The notes below the pieces were generated by a model, which worked only from the letters and a program-made list of their open reading frames with translations, was not told the origin of the DNA and made no database searches. Both the position numbers and the translations under genes were made by a program. From a virus: a DNA stretch of 40,527 nt. Position 1 is the stretch's first letter. Each line of letters starts with the position of its first letter. Positions 23,189 through 31,462 of the stretch are shown piece after piece. The stretch covers positions 1 through 40,527 of the IMG/VR virus record IMGVR_UViG_3300049793_000221. One strand, written 5' to 3'.

Positions 23189-23613
23189 TTCGAGATTTCC
23201 TTGAGTTGGTCAAGCGTGGCGGCTGCGCCTTCGAGTTCCGACATGACGGCATCGCTCGCGGAATAGGGATAGTCTTCACCGGGTTTGAGCCGGCAATACT
23301 TGTCGATCTTGTCTCTGGCCGCGAGCGCCGAACGCTGTTGCGCTGCCTTCAACGGATGCAGATTGTTGCCGACCGTGATGACGCTGTAGGCCACGCCGCC
23401 GTCGATACAGGCGACTTCATAGCGTTGATGCACCGTGAGCGTCGCTGGCTTGGTGGGAAGACTGCCACAGGCAGCCAGCGTGAACAGGATCGCCACACCG
23501 ACCAGCAGTTGAAACCAGTACCAGCTTTTCTTGAATTCCTCTTTGATGAGGCCAATAACCAGCATCACGAGGAATAGGGCGATGAGAATAAGTGCGTGTA
23601 CGGTGAGAGTCAT
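23185..23613 (-). CDS. membrane protein with internal lipobox-like motif (lysis group)
   Basis: 142 residues. The first hydrophobic segment spans residues about 5-22 and a second about 33-48, ending in LFTLAACG with Cys49, which resembles a lipoprotein signal site placed internally. The remaining region is soluble with Cys residues and ends in helices. It lies next to the coiled-coil membrane protein and the endolysin, so an outer-membrane spanin-like role is possible. A normal lipoprotein starts with its only signal, so the lipobox may be chance. AAAGGA precedes the start. Confidence 0.6.
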   Translation of the reverse strand: MTLTVHALILIALFLVMLVIGLIKEEFKKSWYWFQLLVGVAILFTLAACGSLPTKPATLTVHQRYEVACIDGGVAYSVITVGNNLHPLKAAQQRSALAARDKIDKYCRLKPGEDYPYSASDAVMSELEGAAATLDQLKEISK

Positions 23614-23614
23614 G

Positions 23615-24154
23615 TCAATTGTCCTTTAGTTTGTCAGCCGCCTCATTGAGCGTTTCTTTAGCCGTGGCGGCTGCGTCGGATACTACGCTCTTGGCTTCGT
23701 CTGCCGCGACAGACAGAACGACGATTGCCTTGTGTTCAGCTACGACCGGATCAACCACTGAAGCAATACCTTCGGCCTTGCCAATCACGCGTGCATCAGA
23801 AACGGCTTGTGTCGTCAGACCGTTTACTGATTCCTTTACGGTCTGCACTTGTTCGGTGACGTGGGCCAAGACTTGATTTTGCTGATTAAGTGTGGCGGTT
23901 TGATCGCTCAACACCGCCGTTTGATCTTTGCGCTCAGAAGCGGCTACTCTCTGGTGACGCAAGCTGACGTACTGCATCGCGATCATCACTGCCACGGCCA
24001 GTCCGACGATCGGCTCGATCAGTCCTTTAGCCCGATCAAGAATAAGCAGTAGCATGTCAAAGCCGTGGTTAATGGCATCGGCAGCCGGGTCTGACGTAGA
24101 CGCCCAAGCGGTTGTTACGAGTACGCAAGCGATAAGAGCAAGAATGTATTTCAT
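23615..24154 (-). CDS. membrane-anchored coiled-coil protein (lysis group)
   Basis: 179 residues. An N-terminal signal-like segment (KYILALIACVLVTTAWA) is followed by a second hydrophobic stretch (about 44-63). A Gln/Thr/Val-rich coiled coil then fills most of residues 75-175, ending in a basic tail. This layout fits a membrane protein with a long helical arm, such as an inner-membrane spanin or an unusual holin; neither family is certain. It is adjacent to the endolysin (14 bases). Confidence 0.6.
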   Translation of the reverse strand: MKYILALIACVLVTTAWASTSDPAADAINHGFDMLLLILDRAKGLIEPIVGLAVAVMIAMQYVSLRHQRVAASERKDQTAVLSDQTATLNQQNQVLAHVTEQVQTVKESVNGLTTQAVSDARVIGKAEGIASVVDPVVAEHKAIVVLSVAADEAKSVVSDAAATAKETLNEAADKLKDN

Positions 24155-24168
24155 GCTGAAATTCTCGT

Positions 24169-24741
24169 TTAGCTCATCTGGGAAAACTTCTTGTAGGCGG
24201 CGGCGAGCTTCGCGTCGTAATGATTCTTTGCGAAGGCGGGACCATTATACATTCGGGCGAAGGCTACCCAATCGTGATTGACCAAGGCCTTGCGCATTCT
24301 CGGGTTGTTCTTGAGGAAGCCGACGAACATTTCCAAATGCCCGCGCTCGCTGTGGTACGCCGCGTTGATGAACTCCTGCAGTGAGGCGTAACCACAAGCC
24401 TGCCAGTTGTCGCCAAGAATCTGGAATAGGCCCCACGAGGCGGCTCTCAGCGCCGCCTCGCGATCGAGCAGGGCGGCTTCTTCCAGCCGCAAGTGCTCTT
24501 CCATGTTGGAACCGGTATACAGCGCGCGATCCCAATGTAGCGAACTGATCCGTGGGTGTGACTCGTCGAAGCGATGCTGCGTGAACTCGCTGAACTTGTG
24601 TGCCTCGAACAGAATTATCGGCACGCCCCGGTCGTCGAATCCTTTACCCCGGGATTCAACGGTAGCCACTGCGCGAATAGCTGCATCCAAACAGCTAAGT
24701 TCCACAGCCGCCCACGTGAAGTCAGTAGCGAGTAGCTTCAT
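24169..24741 (-). CDS. N-acetylmuramidase endolysin
   Basis: 190 residues, a single catalytic domain matching the phage N-acetylmuramidase family (DUF3380 type). Near the start, VATVESRGKGF, then GVPIILFEAHKF, carries the likely catalytic Glu29. AASWGLFQILGDNW at about 100-113 is the second family motif. It hydrolyses the MurNAc-GlcNAc bond to lyse the host at the end of infection. There is no signal peptide, so release should depend on a holin; the upstream two-segment membrane protein, coupled by ATGA, is the best candidate. Confidence 0.92.
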   Translation of the reverse strand: MKLLATDFTWAAVELSCLDAAIRAVATVESRGKGFDDRGVPIILFEAHKFSEFTQHRFDESHPRISSLHWDRALYTGSNMEEHLRLEEAALLDREAALRAASWGLFQILGDNWQACGYASLQEFINAAYHSERGHLEMFVGFLKNNPRMRKALVNHDWVAFARMYNGPAFAKNHYDAKLAAAYKKFSQMS

Positions 24742-25157
24742 GAGGCATCCCTTGGAAAAGCGGGCTTGATACCCATCTCGTCTAAACGTCGGTGTACCGC
24801 CAGTGTCGTTGCACGATTTTCTGTAATTCGCTCAGTAAGAGTCTGCACAGCATCCGTCATCATGGCACGCAATTCCTGCTTGGTATGATGATCGCGTGCC
24901 AGTTGAATCTTGTGCTCATCAAGTTTTGTGCTAAGTGCTTTGATATCGTCCCGGTTGTCAGTAATACGCACGCTCAATGTTTTCGCATAAACGCCGATCA
25001 TGGAAATGAGCAGACCAGCCAGCAGGTTAAACACTGTTGGGTAGTCCACAGTGCTAGCCGGCACTTGCTGTGCAAAAGCAATCGCTGAATAGCAAAATAG
25101 AGCTAAACCAATGCCAATGAGCGGCCAGCCGAACCGACTTTTCAGTTGCTGACTCAC
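24738..25157 (-). CDS. holin-like membrane protein with coiled-coil tail
   Basis: 139 residues. GTG at 25157 is chosen because it overlaps the upstream stop as GTGA; the longer frame would need a TTG. Two hydrophobic segments (about 12-29 and 42-62) are followed by a coiled-coil tail (about 68-125). It precedes and overlaps the endolysin gene by ATGA. Position and topology suggest a holin or pinholin, but holins lack a reliable signature and the long tail is not typical. Alternatives are a spanin subunit or a membrane protein unrelated to lysis. Confidence 0.6.
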   Translation of the reverse strand: MSQQLKSRFGWPLIGIGLALFCYSAIAFAQQVPASTVDYPTVFNLLAGLLISMIGVYAKTLSVRITDNRDDIKALSTKLDEHKIQLARDHHTKQELRAMMTDAVQTLTERITENRATTLAVHRRLDEMGIKPAFPRDAS

Positions 25158-26089
25158 GGGAAGATATCCCAACCGATCGCGGCGTTGAACGACTGTTGGC
25201 TCGGCGCGTCGTAGCGCAAGTCAAAGAACGATGCGAGGACGATGGCGGTGGCGATGTTGCTCACGGTTGCGGTGTAGGCCGGTCGCGAACCACAGGCCGC
25301 ATGGTTAGTGCCGTTGGCGTAGCTCGTACTGATGATCTCGTTCAAGATGTAATAGCGATCGTCGGTATCGCCGTTGATGATCGTGTTCAAATAGAACACG
25401 TCGCACTGACGGAAGATGGGACCGGCGTAGCTCGGCATGTCGATGACACAACCAATGAAGCGCGTCTCGGAACGGAACCGGGTAACGCGATTGATCGCAT
25501 CGGGGCCGTCCGGCAAGATCGAGCCGGGGACGTCATCCACGAATTTCAGGTTGATGCCGTTGTAGTTGACCTGCTCGTACATGAAGCCGGCCGTTTCATG
25601 GGTCGTGGTTTCGATCCGATGAAACATCAGAATGGGACGCGTCAAATCGTCGGCAATGGTTGGCGTGTACGAGATGCAACCTGCTGCCGCCGTATTGAAA
25701 TCGCCGTAGATGGGATCGTCGTACCACCAGAACTCCACCTGTGCCGCGCTACGATCCGGAGCCATCGCATCGACATGATGCGTCTCGCCGCAGCGGAGTA
25801 CGATCTGATACGTCACCGGACGGTTTTCAGACCGGCTGATGGCTTCGGCAATGGTTTCCAGCGGCGAGGCTTTCGTGCCGAGGTTGGCATCGTTGCCTGA
25901 AGAGGACGAGACAAAAAGCTGCGCAGTCGAAGGCGGCGCGGTCAGGCCGTAGAACAATCCGTCGGTGCGTGGCTCGATCAGGTTGCCGGGATCGGCAGAG
26001 AGTGGAATACGATTTACAGGCAGGGTATCTGGGCCCACGAATGGCGTGTGCAGGCCCGCTTCGTACTTGACAGGTTCTTTGGCAGCCAT
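25154..26089 (-). CDS. tail fibre / spike with beta-helix-like start
   Basis: 311 residues. Residues 35-46 carry a GNLIEPRTDGLF motif shared with two other fibre genes. FVSSSSGNDANLGTKASPLE, at 59-78, is the usual entry to a parallel beta-helix in phage tail spikes. Then come mixed beta strands, many aromatic residues and a C-terminus that may trimerise. No depolymerase active site can be picked out. It is the last gene of the adhesin cluster before the lysis group. A GGAGAAC ribosome site precedes ATG. Confidence 0.65.
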   Translation of the reverse strand: MAAKEPVKYEAGLHTPFVGPDTLPVNRIPLSADPGNLIEPRTDGLFYGLTAPPSTAQLFVSSSSGNDANLGTKASPLETIAEAISRSENRPVTYQIVLRCGETHHVDAMAPDRSAAQVEFWWYDDPIYGDFNTAAAGCISYTPTIADDLTRPILMFHRIETTTHETAGFMYEQVNYNGINLKFVDDVPGSILPDGPDAINRVTRFRSETRFIGCVIDMPSYAGPIFRQCDVFYLNTIINGDTDDRYYILNEIISTSYANGTNHAACGSRPAYTATVSNIATAIVLASFFDLRYDAPSQQSFNAAIGWDIFP

Positions 26090-26125
26090 CGTTGTTCTCC
26101 GGGTTCGCTAACTAGGGTAGTTCAA

Positions 26126-27172
26126 TTAGGGTTGCAACGCCACACTGACCAAATCCATCGTGGTTTCCGCCGCGTTGGCGCGGAAAAATAGCCAGACCGT
26201 CTTGTTGGCCGTCGTCGTTGCAGGGAGCGCCACGCTCATCGACCGGTACTCGCTGTCCCATGTGATCGCGCGCAAGGTGCCGTTATCCCGCAGGCGCAGA
26301 ACATGCTCCTTGCCTTCGATCTTGGTGCCGGTGGGATTATTGATCGTGACCGCCGCCGCTAGCGCGGTGCGCACCGTGACGTTGCTCGTGTCCAGCGCAG
26401 GCGTGATATCGCCACTGGCCGCCGTCACCGGCGCGAAGATGGTTTGCTTGGTTGACAGCGCTCCCGCAAGTGCGGCTACCGCTCTACTGTTGGTGAAGTA
26501 GAGGTTGAACGCACCTTCGGTCAGTGCGTCGGTCGTTGCCGGAATCGCGGCAGCCACTGCAGCGATCGCCGCGGCTTGTGCGGCGCTAACCGGCTTGGTC
26601 GCATCCGTCGTGTTATCGACGTTGGCAAGGCCGACCGCATTTTTGTTGAGAATCTGCCACGTCTTGTCGCCGCGGTAATACTTCGCGGTCGTGCCACCCG
26701 CGAACGCCGGCTCGGCACCGATATCGGCAGGCACCGCTTGCTGCACGTCGAGCGCACGCCCGTATTGATCGAACGCGACCTTGGTATAGAAAACACCCAA
26801 GGCCCAGTTCGCGATGACCGGCGTGCCGAGATCAATGTCGTTGGCGTTGACCTGTATGCGCGACGCCTCTGCCGTGCCGACATTGAACGTGCCGGCAGGG
26901 CTCTCTGTGAGGCCATCGCCCGCGACGTACGTCGATGCCGGGCCGGGATCGCCCTGCGGCCCGGGCACGGTGCTGTCGGCACCGGGAGGACCGGGATCAC
27001 CCGGCGGGCCGGGCACGATGCTATCGGCACCGGCGGGGCCGGGATCGCCGGGTGCAACGAACAGCCCATCTGGCCGCAGCTCAAGCGCGTTGCCAGCGTC
27101 TTGCGAGATCGGTGTGTCACACGCCGTTGCACAGGGCGTGCCTCTATTGCAAGCGGGCGCGCGAAGGGCCAT
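26126..27172 (-). CDS. collagen-like tail fibre
   Basis: 348 residues. The N-terminus has Cys-rich turns and GNALELRPDGLF (27-38). Residues 42-80 are collagen-like Gly-x-y repeats with two GADS.VPGP units. From about 165, WQILNKNAVGLANVDNT, then TKPVSAAQ and TKQTIF, are the standard hinge motifs of phage tail fibres. The last 100 residues are beta-rich and probably form the receptor-binding tip. Its start overlaps the upstream lipoprotein stop as TAATG. Trimeric fibre assembly is inferred from the collagen-like stalk. Confidence 0.8.
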   Translation of the reverse strand: MALRAPACNRGTPCATACDTPISQDAGNALELRPDGLFVAPGDPGPAGADSIVPGPPGDPGPPGADSTVPGPQGDPGPASTYVAGDGLTESPAGTFNVGTAEASRIQVNANDIDLGTPVIANWALGVFYTKVAFDQYGRALDVQQAVPADIGAEPAFAGGTTAKYYRGDKTWQILNKNAVGLANVDNTTDATKPVSAAQAAAIAAVAAAIPATTDALTEGAFNLYFTNSRAVAALAGALSTKQTIFAPVTAASGDITPALDTSNVTVRTALAAAVTINNPTGTKIEGKEHVLRLRDNGTLRAITWDSEYRSMSVALPATTTANKTVWLFFRANAAETTMDLVSVALQP

Positions 27173-27807
27173 TACTGAATGAACTCCAAGGGTGCCATCT
27201 TGAATGTCGCGGGTGCTGTCGTGTAGACCCCGTGACCCGCACCGCTCGTGTTGCCAAACACCACCGCGAGATTATCCAGATCGGCGAGCGTTGCTGCGAG
27301 CGCTGCCGCATTGTCGCTCTTGCCGTAAACATCGCCCAAATTCTGTAAATCGAGTGGAACCGTCAACACGTAGCTGCCCGCTTTCAACTCCGGCAACTGC
27401 CGCGAGTACCAGCGATAAGACTGCATCGCCCCTACACCGCTCCAATCGTCACCACGCCGCTGAAAGCACAAGCCGACTGTGGCCGGAGTTGTTGCGCCGT
27501 GTGCTACGAAACCGCTGCCGGTCACTTCGTAGCGCATGACAACCTGCTTCACGCCGACCAGTGATGGCACGCGATGCCACTGCACATAGTCCACGTGAGT
27601 GTTGGCACCCATGGGAAACTGGATGAGCCAACCTGCACCGATCGGAGTGGGAGACGCCGGCATACCGACCGAATAATTCTGGCCGCGAATGATCGGGCCG
27701 ATTGACCACGCGGATTGCGTTTGTGGTGGCGGTGGCGGAGCACTGTGACCTCCGCCACTGGAACAGGCAGTAAGCAAGAGCAACATGATGGCAAGAAGAA
27801 GTCTCAT
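27172..27807 (-). CDS. putative lipoprotein within the tail-adhesin cluster
   Basis: 211 residues from ATG at 27807, which overlaps the upstream stop as ATGA. Residues 1-15 (MRLLLAIMLLLLTAC) form a classic lipoprotein signal with the lipid-bearing Cys15. SSGGG and a proline run (APPPPPQ) make a flexible spacer. The soluble part (35-211) is beta-rich with a single Cys near the middle. Its setting among fibre genes but with a membrane-export signal recalls phage receptor-blocking lipoproteins such as T5 Llp. A lipid-anchored surface protein that prevents superinfection is a reasonable but unproven reading. Confidence 0.75.
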   Translation of the reverse strand: MRLLLAIMLLLLTACSSGGGHSAPPPPPQTQSAWSIGPIIRGQNYSVGMPASPTPIGAGWLIQFPMGANTHVDYVQWHRVPSLVGVKQVVMRYEVTGSGFVAHGATTPATVGLCFQRRGDDWSGVGAMQSYRWYSRQLPELKAGSYVLTVPLDLQNLGDVYGKSDNAAALAATLADLDNLAVVFGNTSGAGHGVYTTAPATFKMAPLEFIQ

Positions 27808-28493
27808 GTCACGACCCCCCACGCAGCAAAGGTGCCGCTGCTAAACGAGCCGTCTATTACGTGGCTCGGATCGGTTGGCGACGGCGGCGAGGTTGCCTTG
27901 TACATGGCGCATACAATCGCCATCGCATTGCCGGGGGTGAATGTGTGGGTTTCTCCGGTACCGGCTTCGGGGTCACCGGGGGGTGTTGAAGAAGTAGAGG
28001 CCCATATCTTCCCGGTGGTCGCGTTTACCCACATGTAAAGCCAGCCGCCGTCAGAAAGCGCACCGATGGTTGTTAATGGCTCGCCGGAGCCGTCAGCATA
28101 AACAGCGCCGTCAGTGCTGTAGAGCAGGCCTTCGGCAGCGCCGAGAAAGGCCTCGTTTTCAACTGCCGGATCATAGCCCGTGCCAGCAATGCCGGAATAC
28201 TGCTCGTCCCCCGGCAATCCGGAATAGTTGTATTGAAGCCGGAAAGCCCATTTCCCTGCGTTGTGGCTAACGGTCGATTTCGCTCCCACGTAGGCGTCCA
28301 CGTAGGCGGTTGACGCCGTAAGGTCGCCATTGCTCAGCGTGACATTCGTGTTCTTTGTGGCAGCGTCCCAAGTGACAGGGACGGGCGGCTCGGGAGGCGG
28401 TTCCTCATCAACCAGTCTGCAAACGCAATGCGTTTCACCGGGCATATCAAGGATTAGGCTGTTTCTTTGCGATTGAAATGGGATAGGGCGCAT
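27804..28493 (-). CDS. SPRY-like domain adhesin on the shared N-terminal module
   Basis: 229 residues. ATG at 28493 follows GAGGACA and gives MRPIPFQSQRNSLILDMPGE, then THCVCRLVDEEP, closely matching the start of the neighbouring propeller gene. A Pro-rich linker (residues 30-40) leads to about 165 residues with SPRY/B30.2-like features: TWDAATKNTNVTLSNGDLTA, then NAGKWAFRLQY, YSGIAG and GGWLYMWVNATTGKIW. SPRY-like domains bind protein or sugar ligands. It is probably a receptor-binding tip carried on the module. The family assignment is by pattern. Confidence 0.7.
   Translation of the reverse strand: MRPIPFQSQRNSLILDMPGETHCVCRLVDEEPPPEPPVPVTWDAATKNTNVTLSNGDLTASTAYVDAYVGAKSTVSHNAGKWAFRLQYNYSGLPGDEQYSGIAGTGYDPAVENEAFLGAAEGLLYSTDGAVYADGSGEPLTTIGALSDGGWLYMWVNATTGKIWASTSSTPPGDPEAGTGETHTFTPGNAMAIVCAMYKATSPPSPTDPSHVIDGSFSSGTFAAWGVVT
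28412..28493 (-). repeat. module repeat, copy in SPRY-like gene
   Basis: These 82 bases encode the N-terminal module of the SPRY-like protein. Aligned without gaps to 29486-29567, about 62 of 82 bases agree, with the first 40 bases of each (plus strand) nearly identical. Confidence 0.85.
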
Positions 28494-28511
28494 AGCCAGT
28501 GTCCTCAAGTG

Positions 28512-29567
28512 TTATGCAGGGGGATAGACATAGACGCCGATCGCGAGGGTCGGAACCGGCACGGTGGCGACAATGGTGTAGCCGGCCGTCTCTATTACAG
28601 TCAGCGTGTCTGTCTGCCCCGAAGAAGCGTACAAACGCGAGCCTGTCTGGTTGTACGCCAGCGAGCCCACCGTGTTATGGCGCGGGACAATGATCGTAGT
28701 CTGCAACGTGTTGGTCGCTGCGTCATATATCCACACGAGCCCGTCCGGTGTGCTGTTCAAGTCGCTGACCGCGTAGGTCAGGCCATCGGGGTTGAACACC
28801 ACCATCTGCAATGCGTAGCCAATACCCGCCCCCGGCGTGTTTACAAAGTCCAGCAGGGCGAAGGTGGTCGTATCGACGATGTAGACGCCGTAGTGAATGC
28901 TGCCGTTGTGGCCGACGACGTACAGCTTATCCTCGGCCGGGTTGAGCGCGACGCCCCGGATGCCACCACCGGCAGCGTCCAGTACGTGAAACACTCCCGT
29001 CTCGGCGATGGTGTCGAAGACGTAGTAGCCGTCCACGCCGACCACATAAACCACCGTGCCTGCATTGTTGATACACAGCGCCGCCGGTAGCCACGACCCA
29101 AGCACGATGGTCGCCACGGCGGCACCGGTTGCCATGTCCATCTTGTATAGCCGACCATTGGCGTAGTCGATCACATAACCAAAATTGCCTGCGTTGTCGA
29201 TGACAAACGCCTGCGAGGTCGTCGTAGCAAAAACGCCACACGGGGTGGTCGTATTCACCAGCGTCCCGGTACTGAGGTCCACGTAGGCCACGACGCCATC
29301 TGTGCTGTTGAGCACGTACAGCCGGGTGTTGTCGTTGTTGGCGACCGGGTTGTACAGTGCCTTGGAGTGTGCCCCGGCCACGGACGAGTTATCGCTGGCG
29401 TCGATGACGTAATAGCTCGGTCCCGACGCGAAATCATTAGCCACGTAGACCGTACCTACCAGCGGCTCGACGTCGGGAACGTCAGCCAGTCTGCAAACGC
29501 AATGTGTGTCATCGGGCAAGTCAAGGATCAGCCCGTTCACTGGTGACTGAAATTTGATAATTCTCAT
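28512..29567 (-). CDS. YVTN-type beta-propeller adhesin on the shared N-terminal module
   Basis: 351 residues. The N-terminus (QSPVNGLILDLPDD, then THCVCRLADV, residues 8-30) is the shared module. From about 38 to 348, repeats of about 40-45 residues with patterns such as LYVLNSTDGVVAYVDLSTG, YVIDYANGRLYKMDMATG, YVVGHNG.HYGVYIVDTTT and RLYASSGQTDTLTVIE give a six- to seven-bladed YVTN/NHL-like propeller. In a fibre cluster it most likely binds a receptor or sugar at the cell surface. There is no signal peptide and no lactonase site that I can define. AGGACA precedes ATG. Confidence 0.8.
   Translation of the reverse strand: MRIIKFQSPVNGLILDLPDDTHCVCRLADVPDVEPLVGTVYVANDFASGPSYYVIDASDNSSVAGAHSKALYNPVANNDNTRLYVLNSTDGVVAYVDLSTGTLVNTTTPCGVFATTTSQAFVIDNAGNFGYVIDYANGRLYKMDMATGAAVATIVLGSWLPAALCINNAGTVVYVVGVDGYYVFDTIAETGVFHVLDAAGGGIRGVALNPAEDKLYVVGHNGSIHYGVYIVDTTTFALLDFVNTPGAGIGYALQMVVFNPDGLTYAVSDLNSTPDGLVWIYDAATNTLQTTIIVPRHNTVGSLAYNQTGSRLYASSGQTDTLTVIETAGYTIVATVPVPTLAIGVYVYPPA
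29486..29567 (-). repeat. module repeat, copy in beta-propeller gene
   Basis: Partner of the repeat at 28412-28493, in the same orientation about 1.07 kb away. Both sit exactly at the 5' end of a gene whose downstream domains are unrelated. Confidence 0.85.
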
Positions 29568-29579
29568 GGCCGTGTCCTA

Positions 29580-30764
29580 TCAAATGTCAGGGTGTTGTGC
29601 AGGAGGCGTGAACGCCGTGCCGTTGGGATACGGACACATGCCGTTGTTGACCACACGGAAATCATCCACGTAGCCGTCCAGTGCGTACGCCCCGCTGGCG
29701 TAGGCACCAATAACAAACGCTGCATTCAAACCTATGTCGGTGGAGTGTGCTGCGGAGGCGACCTGCACCCCGGCACGATATAGGCGCAAGACATTGTTGT
29801 CCTTTACCAGTGCTATGTGGTCTTGAACACCGGTAGCCGCCGCGACGCTTTCTGCAAGTGCCACACTGCCACCAACATAGACTTGTATTTTGCCATCGCT
29901 ATTGCCGGTCTGTAAGTGAAGACCGTGGGCGCTGACGCCGCCATAGCTGATTGGCACTTGGTAATTGTTGATCGTGTTGTTGTACTGCCACCACTCGATT
30001 CCGAAGTTGTCTCTGCCAAAACCGAAGTCGCCATGCGCGGGGGTGTTGATGCCGTTGGTGGTTCCTGCGCCGTTGGTATTTCCTACAAACAGGGACGTGC
30101 CGCCATATTTCGACTGCGCGTTGCTGACGACGGTCGTCGTACCCGCACGCGTCCAGACCTTTCCTGTCACATCCACCGGTACGATCGTGCCGTTCGGTTC
30201 GTTGAAGTGCAGCAGCGATACGAAAGAGGGAATGGCAGGACCGATCGGCCACACACGCGGAGTTTCCAGCACCCAACCGGTTTGACCGTTGACGGCCAAG
30301 ACGTTAGTCCACGTCGCGCCGTCTGTAGACGTCTGCAAAAAGAATTTGAAGGGCGTACGATCCGTTGCACAGCAGTTAACCGCTTGCACGTAGAGTTCTT
30401 CGACATGCACTGGCGATCCAAAGTCGATCGCCACCCACCACGGAAAGGCCTGTGCCAGTGCTGTGTGCCAGTACGATCCGCCGGTGCCGCGCGGATCAAA
30501 TACTCCGTGCATCCCATCGAGGCCCAAGTACGAAGAACTTTCGGTGACTGTCATGCCCGGTCGTGGCGTGCCGGTAACGCCGCCGTCATTGCAAAGGTTC
30601 GGGCCTCCCGGCGTGGCGGCAAGGCCGAAACGCAAATTGAGGATGCCGGGATCAGAGGAGCCCCATGTCGCACCGTCTCGTATCATCGTGACGTAAAGAC
30701 GAAAGTAGCGTGACGTGAGGCCACCGGCTACTGCGAAGCGATACGGGTCTACCGGATTGCTCAT
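29580..30764 (-). CDS. discoidin-like plus LamG/concanavalin-like tail adhesin
   Basis: 394 residues. Residues about 17-170 have the F5/8 type C (discoidin) pattern: SRYFRLYVTMIRDG, WWVAIDFGSPVHVEELYV, FFLQTSTDGATWTNVLAV. Residues about 180-375 look like a LamG/concanavalin fold: FVSLLHFNEPNGT, KYGGTSLFVGN, FGIEWWQYNN, HIALVKDNNVLRLYRAGVQV, DGYVDDFRVVNNGM. Both domains often bind glycans. The start overlaps the upstream stop as ATGA. It is likely a receptor-binding protein on the tail fibre complex. Confidence 0.8.
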   Translation of the reverse strand: MSNPVDPYRFAVAGGLTSRYFRLYVTMIRDGATWGSSDPGILNLRFGLAATPGGPNLCNDGGVTGTPRPGMTVTESSSYLGLDGMHGVFDPRGTGGSYWHTALAQAFPWWVAIDFGSPVHVEELYVQAVNCCATDRTPFKFFLQTSTDGATWTNVLAVNGQTGWVLETPRVWPIGPAIPSFVSLLHFNEPNGTIVPVDVTGKVWTRAGTTTVVSNAQSKYGGTSLFVGNTNGAGTTNGINTPAHGDFGFGRDNFGIEWWQYNNTINNYQVPISYGGVSAHGLHLQTGNSDGKIQVYVGGSVALAESVAAATGVQDHIALVKDNNVLRLYRAGVQVASAAHSTDIGLNAAFVIGAYASGAYALDGYVDDFRVVNNGMCPYPNGTAFTPPAQHPDI

Positions 30765-31462
30765 GACGGCGTGTACACAATGCGAGCTTGCAGACCCTTA
30801 GCCCCGGTACCGGCTGCTGTCAGGTTGAACTTCACGATATCGCCTTTGCTCAGCACGTTGATGCTGCCCGCCGTCTCGATCACCGCAGGCGTGCCCGTCA
30901 AGCTGGTATCTTCACTGGCTTGAATGCTCGGCAAGGTTGCAAACAAACTGGTTGCTCCCAGCTTGGCATCAACCGTGACGCTGCCCGACGACGATTGCGC
31001 CACCGTCACGGCCGTGATGACCTCATTCAGTGTGCAATCGCAGGGAACCAGCCACCAGCCCACGCCATCTACTGCGACCAATGCCGTCGCAAGATCAGAC
31101 AAAGCTAGGCCGTCGTATTGCTTGACTTGATGCGCCCAAACCGCCGCGTAAACCGCAACGAGCGCGTCAAACACCGCGTTGCCTGACGGTGCATGACCGG
31201 CGTCGCCGTCATCAATGCTCTGCGTCAGGATTGCACTGAGCGCTTGCCCCGTCGCATACAAGCCGTCTGGTAGCACTTGAAGGTGATTGCCGCCTGCCGG
31301 GGATACCACCACACCCAGCGGCAGCGCCGCGTTGCCCTCACCCGCCAGCGTCGCGTCGTGCACGACCGGAGGAATAAACTTCGGGTCGATCACGTCCTCC
31401 GGCTCCATCAAGTGATGGTTCTTGAGCCGATGCTTGTACTTGAGCGGAGTGCGGTAGGTCAT
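30761..31462 (-). CDS. tail fibre / adhesin component
   Basis: 233 residues from ATG at 31462, which overlaps the upstream stop as ATGA. The N-terminus is basic (YRTPLKYKHRLKNHHL). Residues 58-69 (GGNHLQVLPDGLY) share the PDGLF-type motif with the collagen-like and beta-helix-like fibres. A helix-rich middle follows, then a beta-rich C-terminal half (about 130-233: ITAVTVAQSSSGSVTVDAKL, then INVLSKGDIVKFNLTAAG) of the type forming jelly-roll or knob tips. Carbohydrate binding is inferred only. Confidence 0.65.
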   Translation of the reverse strand: MTYRTPLKYKHRLKNHHLMEPEDVIDPKFIPPVVHDATLAGEGNAALPLGVVVSPAGGNHLQVLPDGLYATGQALSAILTQSIDDGDAGHAPSGNAVFDALVAVYAAVWAHQVKQYDGLALSDLATALVAVDGVGWWLVPCDCTLNEVITAVTVAQSSSGSVTVDAKLGATSLFATLPSIQASEDTSLTGTPAVIETAGSINVLSKGDIVKFNLTAAGTGAKGLQARIVYTPS

